DNA of 64,000 nt from Prorocentrum cordatum (lineage: Eukaryota; Sar; Dinophyceae; Prorocentrales; Prorocentraceae). Shown here piece after piece: positions 11,743 to 22,168 of this stretch. How positions within the stretch are numbered: the first letter of the stretch is position 1; the number at the start of each line of letters is the position of its first letter. The position numbers and the translations under genes were made by a program. Location: positions 16,001-80,000 of the forward strand of contig CAUYUJ010000186.1 in assembly GCA_963575745.1 (NCBI GenBank), given 5' to 3'. The notes beneath the pieces are model-generated. The model was not told the DNA's origin and made no database searches. It saw only the letters and a list, made by a program, of their open reading frames with translations.

Positions 11743-11920
11743 TCGTCCTCCTCCTCCTCCTCCTCCTCCTCCTCTTCCTCCTCCTCCTTTTTCTCCTTTT
11801 CCCTTTCCTCCTCCTCCTCCTCCTCCTCCTCCTCGTCCTCCTCGTCCCCCTCGTCCTGGTCTTCCTGCTCCTGCTCCTGCTCCTGTTCCTCCTCCTCATT
11901 CGTCGTGCGCGCTCCCTCCC
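11391..11920. repeat. C-rich tract and (TCC)n/(TCCTCG)n microsatellite
   Basis: A C-rich run (about 11400-11510) leads into long TCC runs (about 11555-11610 and 11745-11850) around a TCG/TCC alternation (about 11680-11745). It produces spurious poly-Ser, poly-Pro and poly-Glu open frames in all directions. Confidence 0.9.
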
Positions 11921-11929
11921 GTGCTCGCG

Positions 11930-13205
11930 GGGGGAGCGTTGTCACCGACAGTGACGACGACGCACAGAGTTGCAGGACTCTCCCTCCAAGGCGTTGCTTA
12001 ACGGGGAGCAGTCAACGGCAGGGCGAACGCCGTCGCCGACAGCGACGACGACGGGCAGAGATGCAAGACTCTCCCTCCTGGGCGTCGTTTAGTGGGGACA
12101 CAACGCACGTCGCGAACGTCGTCGCCGACAGCGTCGTTGAGGACAGTGACGGTCACGGCCAAAGTTGCAGGACTCTCTTTCCTCGGCAATGTTTCATAAG
12201 GTCGCGGTAGACGCGAGGGGGGGGTGGGGGACGAGCGTCGTCACCGGCAGCGGCGACGTTCGCAGAATTGCAAGACTCTCCTTCCTGGGTGCTGTTTCAT
12301 GGGGGCGGGATAAACGCGGGGCGGGCGTCGTCGCCGACCCCGCAACCACGACGACGGCTAGACATGCTGGGCTCTCCCTCCTCGGCGGGGCTTTACGGGA
12401 GCGCAAAAAACGGGGCGCAAGAAACGGGTGGGTGGGGGGGCGAGCGTCGTCGCCGACGGCGACGGCGACGGCCAGAACTGGAGAACTCTCCCTCCTGGGT
12501 GTTGCTACACAGGGGCGCATTGCACGGTGGGGGGGCGAGCGTTGTCACCGGTAGCGGCGGCGTCCGCAGAGCTGCAGGACTCTCTGTCCTGGGTGTTGCT
12601 TGGTGGTGGCGGGATAAGCATGGAAGCGAGCGTCGTCGCGGACAGCGACGGCGGCGGCCAGATTTGCGCGGTTTTCCCTCTTGGGCGTCGCTTGACGCTG
12701 GCGTAATGCACAGGGGGGGGAGCTCAAGCGTCGTCGCCGACAGCGACGCCGACAGCCCGGGCTGCAGGACTCTCCCTCCTCTGTGATGCTTAATGACTCA
12801 ACGAGGGCGCAGTAAACATGGAAGCGAGCGTCGTCACTGATGCGGCGGCCAGAGTTGCAGGATTCTCCCTCCTGGGCGTTGCTTAATGGGGGCCCAGTGA
12901 ATGAAGCGAGGGGGGGGCGTCGTCGCCGACGGCCACAGTTGCATGGCTCTCCCTCGTGGGCGTTGATGGGGCGCAGTAAACGAAGGGGCGAGCGCCGTCG
13001 CCGACAGCGGCGACGACGGCCAAAGTTGCACGACTCTCCCTCCTCGGCGTTGCCTAGTGAGGGCGCAATGCGCGGGGAAGAAAGGGGGGGCGAGCGTCGT
13101 CGCCGGCAGCGACGACGACGGCCAAAGTTGCTGGACTCTCCCTCTTGGGCATTGCTTAACGGGGGCCCGATGCGCGGGAGGGGGCGAGCGTCATCGCCGA
13201 CAGCC
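11930..13205. repeat. Degenerate ~95-bp minisatellite (about 13 copies)
   Basis: The word actctccctcc or a close variant recurs at about 11977, 12068, 12172, 12275, 12371, 12485, 12579, 12671, 12769, 12862, 12946, 13033 and 13135, spaced 84-114 bp. Each unit has a cgtcgtcgccgacagcgacgacgacgg-type trinucleotide core followed by agttgcaggactctccctcc. In the best units agagt and actct flank a 6-nt loop and could form a short stem. Unit length varies, so it cannot encode a regular peptide repeat. Confidence 0.85.
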
Positions 13206-15014
13206 ATGGGGAACGCGGATGTCGTCGCGACGGCCCCCGCCCACATCGCGCATCAGCGCCAGAATGTTCTCCGAGATCTCGAGCAGACGGAAGGCGCACG
13301 CCGCGACGCTCTCGGCGATCGTGATATGGGCGGCCCCGTCTGCGGGCGCCGCGGCCTCGTTCCTCTTCCGCGCGAGGCCCCAAAGAGCGACCGCGGCGTA
13401 TGACGCATCGCCAACTTCCAGGGGCGCTCTCCGAGGCCGGCGGCATTGCCCATGAGGCCCACGCCCCAGTGCGTCTTCGCGCCGACGTTGAAGTGGCCGG
13501 CGTGGCTCTGGAAGCGCAGCTCCCAGAGGGGCTCGCGTAAATTCTCCGCGAAATCCTTGGCCGCCGCCCTGATGTCTAAGCCGGTCAGGGGACCGCGACG
13601 TCGCGGACGGGCAGCAGCCGTTCGGCAACGGGGCTCCCGCCCCTGGCGCCGCCGCAAGCGGGCCCGGTCGCCATCCCGGAGCTCGATCTGCCACCCGTTC
13701 TTCTGCGGGCAGCAGCCCTCCGAGTCAAACTCTTCCTGCCCAGCCGCGTTTGCGTCGAGGCCCGCGATGGCTACGGCCGCTCTCGCGGCGGGTCCGACCT
13801 TTCCGTCGGGGATTCTGCGACGCGCCATCTTGGCGCCAACGCCAAAGCCAGGGCGCTCCTCGCGCGGCTGGGCCAAATCGCCAGTCGACGCGAAGATCAT
13901 CCGCGCGCGGGCGTGGCACCCGTGATCCCCCCACTCGCCGCGAATCATATCCGGGCAGACGCCCGGGTGGATGTTGCCGACGACAGAGGCGTTCACGGGC
14001 GGCGCGTCCGCGCCGTTGCACGACCCGCGACCTCGCCTCGCGGTCGCTCTTGCCGTGCCTACTTGGGCCTTCTTGGTGTCGCCCAGCCAGCAACTCGGGC
14101 TCTGGCCCGAAGTCTGTTCGCCGTCGCCCTTCCTGGCCGCCGCGGAAGACGGAATGCTGGGCATGTCGAGGACCGGGGGAAGCCGGGGGCCTCGTCGAAG
14201 ATAAACTGCTGGAAATCCACGCCCCCCCTGTTATCTGTTGCATCTTGGTCCTCGGGCCGGCCGCGTTCGCCTCGGCGCGCAGCGTGCCGGGCAGGTCCTT
14301 GCGCGTCCTCGGGAACTGGGTTTGGCCGAATCCCCGGGCGCCGCTCCTTGCGCCGCTCGACAATGCCGCCCATGTACGCGCCGGGCTAGGGCGCCGGTCC
14401 GAGGCCTCTTCTCGCGCTTCGGCTCTGAGTCGTCGCCGTCTTCGGAATCCTCGGCCCCCTCGCCATCGGGCGCGTCGTCGGCGGGATCTGCGCCCGCCGC
14501 CGCCGCGCCGTCGCCGGCGGGGCCCGCGGCCGCAGCCAGCTCCCATCGCCTGTTTTGCGCGGAGGGCTCGGCCCTGCTGCGGGCGACCTTTCTGGTCTGG
14601 CTGCGCGCGCAGATACTCGCCCGCGGGCCACGGGGGGCCTCGCGCGGACAAGGCGGCCCACTTGCACGCGCAGGCGCAGCCCGCTAAGAACAAACAAATA
14701 TTGGCACGGGCGGGCGCGGGGCGCGGGCCCCCTCGAGGCGCATCGCGGGGGGGCCCTTGATCGAGCGATGTCCACCCCGATGCTCTCTGCTCGTCGACGT
14801 AATCGTCTTCGGCAGCGTGGACAGGCGCCGCCGAGACTCGGGGCCCGCCGCGGCGGCGCCTGCCGCGCGGCGGGAGATGGCTTGATTCAGCGCGCCTCGG
14901 CCAGGCTGTCTCGCAGGTTCCTGCGATATGAACTGAGACCATGCAGGAAACGTGCAGCGCCAACAATGTTGATGCTCTGTGCACTATGGGATAGGATAGG
15001 ACACTGGGAGGCAA
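13191..15014 (-). pseudogene. Degenerate coding relic, possibly DUF3987-like
   Basis: Three minus-strand frames carry pieces that read as one protein in series. The first is GGVDFQQFIFDEAPGF (Walker-B-like FIFDE) at about 14190-14240. The next is VVGNIHPGVCPDMIRGEWGD at about 13930-13990. The last is helical, AHITIAESVAACAFRLLEI, at about 13260-13345. The pattern of an acidic DE strand, then a GN-HP block and a conserved Gly-Asp, then a helical C-terminus resembles DUF3987-type phage or plasmid primase/helicase-associated proteins. That assignment is from memory of the family and is tentative. Frames change at least twice and no start or stop is convincing. It could instead be part of an unrecognised mobile element. 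Confidence 0.3.
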
Positions 15015-15990
15015 TATTAATATATACGCAAGTCAGTTAATACAGGAGAGACTACAACAGCGCAGAGCTGCATACGATAATCCATTGTAACCTAAGAAAG
15101 AGAAGTTGATTCACTGCGACGTACTTATGTATTATGCATGACATGTTGAAACCAAATCGCTACAGAGAAAAGATAAACTCATGCGAAGCAAGTCAGAGAC
15201 GACAAGAAAAGGGAACGCTCGATCATTCAGGAACGATGAGAGAATACAGCATGTGGCTATCTAGTGTACTATACTGCATTCAAATATCAGATACAAGACA
15301 GTGGCAAGGTAAGATACGCACATGTAGACGTTGACGAATGTCGTCCGCATGTGTTACGTCAGCTTAAATCAAACACTCGCTCGCGCCACGAGTGCGGGGT
15401 CGGGCAGGGGGGTCGCCGCCAGGATTTCGAAATATTTCCTCATTCACGAGCTCCTCGGCGCAGAAATCAATGATTTGTACCTCCGCATCACGGCGTAGAC
15501 TGTGCCAATGCGATGTTGGTAATTGTTTTTTGGAACAAGCTCCGGCCCAAGGCTTCCATTCAAGATGTTACACTCGGTCCTTGGTGCCGAGATCGCGGGA
15601 AGGGCCAACGGGTTTCCGCTCGGTAAACACTGGTGAATGGACATTCTGAAGATGTCTCGAGCGCTGCGTTTGTTTCTGAAAGTCCGCTCGGTACCTGGCG
15701 GACCATCGTTTCTCCTTAATGAAACAAAACTGCGGAACGTTTTGCGCGTAAGCACAGCTAGAGAACTATGTTTGGATGCCCTACAACTCAAACGACATAT
15801 GTGAACATATCGAATGCGGTGGAGCGGCGGACGAAGCGCCAGCTGTCTCAAAACCTGGGTTTTTTTTGTATCAGCAAGCACGAATGCGTCGTGCCCCCCA
15901 GAAGGGCCGGAGCCCCTGCCCGAACCAACGGGGTTACGGAATGGGCTGGGCGTCTAACATCGCACGGCAACCTAAATATGCTCAAGCGCG
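15015..15990. other. AT-richer spacer, no gene recognised
   Basis: Base composition drops in GC compared with both sides from about 14,980 to 15,400. A minus-strand frame at 15444-15881 contains KNNYQHRIGTVYAVMRRYKS but I recognise no domain and treat it as unassigned. Confidence 0.4.
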
Positions 15991-15992
15991 TC

Positions 15993-17157
15993 TCACGCGC
16001 ACATGAATTCTACATGCCAAGACACGCTGCGCCCTCTCCAGCCCCCCCCCCCGAAACGCGAAGCCACGTCGAAGCAGGATTCGCTCCTGCAACGGTCATC
16101 GTGGTCGCGGTCGTCGACGCCGGCCGGCCGAAAGCGCCCCTCCGCGCGGCGCGGGGCGCCCTCTCGCCCCCCCCGGATCTTGAGCGCCCAGTCCTCTTCG
16201 ACAATCACAAACTCGCCCTTCTGCAGCGTGCCCCTGAGTAGGTCTGCGCGGCCGTTCCGCTTGGCGAGCGGGTCAGCGATCTGATGGCGCTCGCCGCCCA
16301 GAACATTGGCCTCGTTCTCACTCGCGCCCCCCATCAAAATGGCGATGTCGAGGGCTGTCCGTCGGTCTTTGCTGTGACCGCCTGATGCGTTGCACGGGTG
16401 GTCGCGCAGGAACTTGCAATTGGTCGCGACGGCGAAAGGAAGGCGCGCCCCGCCCCTGGCGCCGCCCTGGCCGGAACGCCAGCCGCGCGCATAAACTCCT
16501 CGCCCGGTGGGCGCAGTTCGCCGGGCCCGCGTTCGCGCCCGGGGTCTCCGCCGCCAGGTGACCTGGCGCCTTCCGAGCCAGTCGACGCGATGGCCGCGGA
16601 GATAAACTCCCCCTGTGGCCGCCGCAGATCCGCGCGTCGCCCGCCGAGGACAACCCCCCCGCCCAGCTGGCCCAGCCCTTCGCTTTGGCCCGCGCCGCGC
16701 CCGCCACCGCGCAGGAACTTGGGCGTTTCAGCTCGATCGGCCTGACGCAGGGGCTCGCGCGCGAGAAAACCTTGCCGATCCTCGCGCGTCGATGGCCCCC
16801 CAGCAGGTCTGCCACCTTCGGCTCTGGAAAAGTGATCTGCAGTGCAGAAATTGGCCCGCTGATGTTTGGGCGTCTCTCTGCCAGCGCAGTTGCCCGGCGC
16901 CGAGCGGGGGCGCCGATGAGCTCGATCTCCCCTACCGCGGCCTTCTGGCTGGTCCCGGCGATTTGTCGGGAACCTGCTCCAGCTGCTCGCCTTGGAAGTC
17001 GCCCTTGCCCATCTGGGACCTTGGCCATCGCCCTCAGGAAGCGCTCGTCTCCTCCCCCGCGAGCGTCGCCCACGGCCAGGGCGAAGGGCCCATCGGCACT
17101 CGCCGCCCTGGCGGAAGTGGAGCAGACGCGGGTCGCAACAAGCGGCACGCGTGCCAT
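15993..17157 (-). pseudogene. Copia-type RNase H tail, degenerate
   Basis: The clearest part is at 16180-16420. Read in the frame ending at 15993 it gives CNASGGHSKDRRTALDIAI followed by QIADPLAKRNGRADLLRG and GEFVIVEEDWAL. The pairing of an S/K-D-R-R-TA-hDI strand with QIAD-LTK-like and LL-x-L-GE motifs is the C-terminal end of Ty1/copia RNase H as seen in dinoflagellate elements. Upstream, to 17157, another frame has coding-like text (VGEIELIGAPARRRA) without a recognised motif. At least one frame change lies near 16340. The reverse transcriptase expected upstream is missing; its place is taken by a GC-rich minisatellite. Confidence 0.5.
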
Positions 17158-17159
17158 GG

Positions 17160-17600
17160 CTCTTGCGCGAGAGGGAAGGGGGGGGGGGAGGAATTGGAGG
17201 AGGGGGGAAGAGGGGGCAAGACATCACCCTGGCCCAACAACGGGGCCCAAACCCCAAGTGGGGAGGAGGGGGGGGAGGCCCCACTGGAGCGGAGGCCCCA
17301 CTGGAGCGCCGGGGGCGCGGAGAGGAGGGGGGGGGGGGGGCGGCGTGCGTCGCGGCGCGGAATAGAATGGCTGGGGCGGATCCAGGGGGCACTGGGCGGG
17401 GCGCGGGGCAGAGGGCCGCGGGGCGGTGGTCCAACTGGGGCGCCAGGGGGGGGGGGGGGGGGGGCGGCGCGCGTCGCGACGCGGAATAAAACGTTCGTGG
17501 CGGAGGGGGCAGTGGGCGGGCTCCCGCTGGGGCGCTAGGGGCGCGGGGGGGCTCGGGGCAGAGAGCCGCGGCGCGGGGGTCCTACTCTGGCGCTGGGGAC

Positions 17601-17694
<94 letters not shown>

Positions 17695-17737
17695 TGGGGG
17701 GGGGGGGGGGGGGGGGGGGGGTGGGGGTGGGGGTGGG

Positions 17738-17769
<32 letters not shown>

Positions 17770-17813
17770 TGTGTGTGTGTGTGATTGTGTGTGTGTGCGT
17801 GTGTGTGTGTGTG

Positions 17814-17904
<91 letters not shown>

Positions 17905-18240
17905 TGTGTGTGTGTGTGTGTGTGCGACGCGGAAAAAAAAACGCTCGCGGCGGAAAGGGGGCAGTGGGCGGGGCTCCCGCTGGGGCGCTGGGGACGCGGG
18001 GGGCGTCGGGGCAGAGAGCCGCGGCGCGGGGGCCCCACCCTGGCGCTGGGCGCGCGGGGGGGGGGGGGGTGCAACGCGGAATCGCGCGTTCGTGGCGGAA
18101 GGGGCAGCGGGCGGGCCCCCCGCTGGGGCGCTGGGGGCGCGGGGGGGCTCGGGGCAGAGATCCACGGCGCGGGGGTCCCACTCTGGCGCCGGGGGCGCGG
18201 GGGGAAGGGCGTGCGACGCGGAATGAAGTGGTCGGAGCTC
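17160..18240. repeat. ~142-bp GC-rich minisatellite, interrupted
   Basis: Units beginning near gcgacgcggaat recur at about 17345, 17475, 17924, 18069 and 18211. Each continues as cggagggggcagtgggcgg, then ctcggggcagagagccgcgg and tctggcgctggg. Poly-G runs of 10-18 bases sit at unit ends. The array is split between the second and third units by the GT-rich tract at 17602-17923. Long Gly, Arg and Pro open frames here are by-products. Confidence 0.85.
17602..17923. repeat. (GT)n-(G)n-(GTGC)n compound microsatellite
   Basis: The tract runs GT for about 90 bases, then a run of about 27 G, then a GTGC tetranucleotide run, GT again, a second GTGC run (about 17866-17910) and a short GT run. It lies inside one unit boundary of the surrounding 142-bp minisatellite. 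Alternating purine-pyrimidine GT/GC sequence is Z-DNA-prone. Open frames of alternating Cys-Val or Thr-His across it are not genes. Confidence 0.95.
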
Positions 18241-18459
18241 TAGACACCCAGCGCAAGAGAATAACTGATCTTGAAGCCCGCTGCCAGCGCCTCCGCGGTG
18301 GAGCTCATGAACCGCGGCAATGGCGCATCTCCTGGGCCATAGACGCATGCCAACGCCTCCAATGGCAAACCTGATTCCGTTCCAGAGGCCCCGTCAGTCG
18401 GTAGCTCGCCGTGGAGGGGGGCCCTCCTTCCTCTCGCGCTAGCACCGGTTCATGGCGGC

Positions 18460-19455
18460 CGAGCTGATATCCCCAAGCTCGATGTCAAAAACCATGGAGA
18501 CGCTCAACTGCATGCCCATCATCGAAGCTGCCAGTCGCCGCCGAATGGAAAGCCCCTCATGTTCGTAGCCCAGCCCAGTCGGTCGAGCACCTGCTCTCGA
18601 GCGTGGGTGCCCTGGCCGCAAGTCGCAGACCGATGGCCCCAGTGGGGGGCCCGGTCTCCTCCAGCGCGTCGGGATGCCATCTCCAGGCCCGCGTCTGCGT
18701 CGCCCTCGCGGGGCCCCTCAGGCAAGCGAAATCCTCGCCCGAAGACTCGCAGATGGGGGCCTCGCTCGTTGACGGCGCAGTGGGCGGCATCGAATAGCTC
18801 CTCCTTGTCCTCGGCGCTCAAGATCGTCTCCGTCAGCCTGGTGCGGTAATGGGTTCTCTTCCACATCTGGCCCGCGGTTGGTCTTCCCGCTCTGGCACTC
18901 GCCCTCGGCTCCGACGGGGTTGAGCTCGGCGCCCTCCGTGCTGGCCCTGTCCGCGAAGGTCCCTCTGGTGATCCCTCTCTCCTGGTCGCTAGTCAGACGC
19001 TTCGGCCCCCCGCAGGCGCGGGCCCAATTTGCGGCATGCCTCCCTGATCGTCGTGCTCTCCCGATCCGGGGGCCTGATCGCCGGCTACTTGCCGGCTCCC
19101 CAGTCGACCATGTTGAGGCGCGGGGTCGTCTCGCTCTCGGGCTGTCCTGATTGCCGCCCGTCGAGGCCGCGAGCAGCAGGTCCACGCCGATCACTTCGTT
19201 GTACTCGATGCTCTCTAGAGTAAGTAGTCGAGCTGGTGGCGTGGACATCGGGTGCTTCGTTGCATCGCAGACGTCATGCTTCTCGATGACCCTCTTCACC
19301 GCGCCCAGCAATTCCGGCTTCGCCTTGGCCATCTTCAGAACGCAGGTCGCCCTCCTCAGATCGGCGCGGCCGAGGTCGGCGTGGACCCCCTTGGCGATCG
19401 TCTCCCAAATCTCCCCTCCCGGCCCAGTGGATGATGAGCCGTAGAGTGCAGTCAT
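18460..19455 (-). pseudogene. Retroelement integrase core, frameshifted
   Basis: Read on the minus strand, the first frame gives SIEYNEVIGVDLLLA, the integrase strand with the first catalytic Asp. A second frame at about 19070-19120 gives RLNMVDWGAG, the family's next block. The first frame then resumes with RLTSDQERGITRG (second Asp) and GAEGECQSGKTNRG (Glu), completing a DDE triad. A third frame at 18519-18866 continues with KEELFDAAHCAVNERG and HLRVFGRGFRLPEG, the helical segment usually after the core. At least two frame changes are needed. This is the same general class as the RNase H tail at 15993-17157 and could be the same element with its RT lost. The superfamily (copia or other) is not certain. 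Confidence 0.5.
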
Positions 19456-20110
19456 CGCGTTAATTTCTCTGGTTGGGCGCTCGATTTTTTATTTAAAACT
19501 TGCGGGCCGCCTTCGCCAGGTTGGACGGCTTCACCTGCGACCACTTCGAGATCTTCTGGAGCTTCCCGTCGGAGCCCCTCTGGCTGCCGAGCGCCGTCGC
19601 GTGCTCGCGGCCATTGGTGCACCTCTCTTCGTGGTCCTCGGTGCGGCCCAGGGTGATGGGCATCGCTGTCGGCTCCTACTGCAGGCCTTTTCCACTGGGA
19701 TCTCCCTCGCCGTGGGCGCGCCGGTTCAAGATGACCCCCCTGGCCCTGGGGCCCCTCGTGAGTCGGGGCATCTCTGCAATGCCCCAGGGCGCGGCAGTCC
19801 AGGGGCGCCCGCCCCGAGCAGATGCGGCGCCCCGCGCCCAGCTGCATCGCGGCCATACGGGTGGCTGACCTCAGGAACAAGGGCGCCTCAATGTACCGCG
19901 TCGCCCAGTTCTTAATTCTCTTGTCCGCGCCGATGTCTCGCAGAGCTCGGAACGTCGCGCGCGGCGGGGCGAGCCCCCCACCTTCGGCTTCCGCCCGAAT
20001 CGCGCACCGTAGATTGCACTGCGCAGATTGCAGAACATGCGCTGCACATCGGCGATCGCACACCATGCTTTGCACAGCAGAAAATGCACCGCATAGACTC
20101 TCCTTTCTAA
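19456..20110 (-). other. Coding-like stretch upstream of integrase relic
   Basis: The minus strand has fragments that look coding in alternating frames, for example DIGADKRIKNWATRYIEAP at about 19870-19930 and a frame at 19500-19620 with SDGKLQKISKWSQVKPSNL. By position these could be the gag or protease end of the same relic. No domain is recognised. Confidence 0.25.
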
Positions 20111-20340
20111 CAAAAGTATAGACTCTACCCCCATCTCCCGCCCGAACTTAACGGCACCCCTTCGCGCGTTGCATTTTGTAATTGATTGCGCGCGCTCGTC
20201 CATCGTAAATATGAACTCGCAAAATCCCAGATAGGCCAGCACTGACCCCCCCATGCTCTGCAAAAAACTATGCGTACGCACCCGTTCCAAAAAATCGTCA
20301 GGTATCAGTCATCAATGTCTAAATTTTTATATGTAAAACA

Positions 20341-20450
20341 ACACGGAACGAAGTGCACGCGCGCGCGTCGTCGCGCGTGCATGCCGAAATCCTTTGAAAA
20401 CCTTAGGCCCCGCAGAAATCTCAAAATCGAGCGCGCCGAAAATCTTTAAA
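20341..20450 (+). repeat. ~110-bp flanking repeat, left copy
   Basis: It shares gaacgaagtgcacgcgcgcg, then tcgtcgcgcg and a tail ending tcaaaatcgag...tttaaa, with 22056-22168 in the same orientation. The two copies bracket the ~89-bp minisatellite block. Confidence 0.6.
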
Positions 20451-20479
20451 TTGACCTGGCGACTGACCCAACCATGTGC

Positions 20480-21775
20480 AATTCTGAGTGCTGCAGTTGT
20501 GCGGATCGTCTTCGGTGGAATTCCCGATAGGGCCACAAGACGTGCGAGGGGCGTGCCGAGTTGGCGGGTGGGGGTCGCACGTGGACCCTCGCGCTGGGGT
20601 CTTCAAAGGAACTCGCTATGGGGCCAAGAAACGCGCGAGGGGTGTGCCGCAACGGGCGCGACGCCAACGTGCGAACTGCGCCGCTGGGACCCTCGGTGGA
20701 CCTCACTATGAAGCCACGAAGCATGTGAGAGGTGTGCCGAAACGGGCGTGACGCCCACGTGCGAACTGCGCCGCTGGGACCTTCGGTGGAGCTTCCTGCG
20801 GGGCCGCGCAACGCTGAGGGGTGCGTCGAAACGGGCGTGGCGCCCACGTGCGAACTGCGCGGCTGGATCCTTCGGCGGAGCTCCCTATGGGGCCGCGGAG
20901 CGCGTGAGGGGTGTGCCGAAACGGGAGTGACGCCCACGTGCCACATGCGAACTGCGCCGCTGGGACCTTCGGTGGAGCTTCCTGCGGGGCCGCGCAACGC
21001 TGAGGGGTGCGTCGAAACGGGCGTGACGCCCACGTGCGAACTGCGCGGCTGGGACCTTCGGTGAGCGCCCTACAGGGCCACGAAACGTGTGAGGGGTATG
21101 CCGACACGGGCGTGATGCTCACGTGTGACCTGCGCGGCTGGGACCTTCGGTGGAACTCCTTATGAGGCCACTAAGCGCGCGATGGACGTGCCGACGCGGG
21201 CGCGACGCCCACGCGCGACCTGCGCCGCCGGATCTTCGGCGGAGCTTCCTATGAGGCCACGAAGCGTGTGAGGGGTGTGCCGAAACGGGCGCGACGCCCA
21301 CATGCGACCTGCTCCACTGGGGCATTCCTTCGGTGGGGCCCCCTTTATGGGGGCCGCGAAACGTGAAGGTGTGTGCCGAAACAAGCATGGCGCCCACGTG
21401 CGAACTACGAGGCTGGAACCTTCGGTGGAGCTCCCCATGAAGCCACGAATCGTGTGACGGGTGTGCCGAACAGGGCGCGAAGGCCACGTGCGAGCTGCGC
21501 CACTGGGACCTTCGGTTGGGTTCCCTTGGGGCCGCGAAGCGTGTGAATGGTGTACCGAAGCTGGCGTTGCGACCACGTGCGAGCTGCGCCACTGGGACCT
21601 CCGGAGGAGCTCCCTGCGGGGCCGCGAAACGCGCGAGGGGCGTGTCGAATCGGGCGTGGCGCCCACATGCGAACTGCGCCACTGGGACGTTCGGTGGAGC
21701 TCCCTATGAGGCCGCGAAGCGTGTGAGGGAAACTCCGAAGCGTGTAATGGGCGTGCCAAGCCGGGAGCGACGCCC
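20480..21775. repeat. ~89-bp minisatellite (about 14 copies)
   Basis: The word gggaccttcggtggagctcc or a variant recurs about every 85-95 bp (for example near 20781, 20871, 20965, 21054, 21146, 21234, 21421, 21511, 21599 and 21688). The rest of the unit is close to gggtgtgccgaaacgggcg followed by acgcccacgtgcgaactgcg. The same family appears inverted at 61511-61861. Overlapping open frames exist on both strands but change frame between units, so I do not call a gene. Confidence 0.9.
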
Positions 21776-21778
21776 ATA

Positions 21779-21893
21779 GAGCAGAGGCAGGAATGGGGGG
21801 AGGGAGAGGGGGAAGGAGGAAAGAACGCGGGGCGCTGTCTCTTCAAAACAAAGACCCAACACCACAGGATGGTTGGGAAAACCACATGGCTTC
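21779..21893 (+). repeat. Dispersed repeat, copy 1 (inverted copy at 59105-59232)
   Basis: A purine-rich stretch leads into gcggggcgctgtctcttcaa and cccaacaccacaggatggtt. The reverse complement of 59105-59232 has the same layout and nearly the same words. It directly follows the ~89-bp minisatellite. Confidence 0.7.
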
Positions 21894-22055
21894 GCACCCC
21901 CAAAAAGCCTGTGCTCGCGGTCTTGCACGCTCTTTAGAACACCACGCGTTTTCAACAGTTTCATAACATGCTACCACACTTGCCTCTCGCGCGCGTGCGC
22001 TGAAATCACTCGAACGCCCTTGCGCGCGTGCTGTCGCAAGAACCCAATGCACCAG

Positions 22056-22168
22056 AACGGGACGAAGTGCACGCGCGCGCATCGTCGCGCGCGCGTGCCA
22101 ATCTCAGTCAAGAACCCTGAATTTCGCAAGATCTCAGAATCGAATGTCCAGAAACATTTAAACACACA
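22056..22168 (+). repeat. ~110-bp flanking repeat, right copy
   Basis: This is the partner of 20341-20450. It has gggacgaagtgcacgcgcgc, tcgtcgcgcgcgcgtgcc and a tail gatctcagaatcgaatg...catttaaa. A third, weaker relative may begin near 22275. Confidence 0.6.

Noticed and set aside
11524-12210. Long poly-Ser, poly-Pro and poly-Glu ORFs on both strands
   Set aside because: By-products of TCC/TCG repeats that keep all frames open.
17426-18374. Plus- and minus-strand ORFs of alternating Cys-Val or Thr-His
   Set aside because: Translation of a GT/GTGC microsatellite; no gene-like composition.
20446-21682. Repeat proteins on both strands of the ~89-bp array
   Set aside because: Frames change between units because unit length is not constant or a multiple of three.
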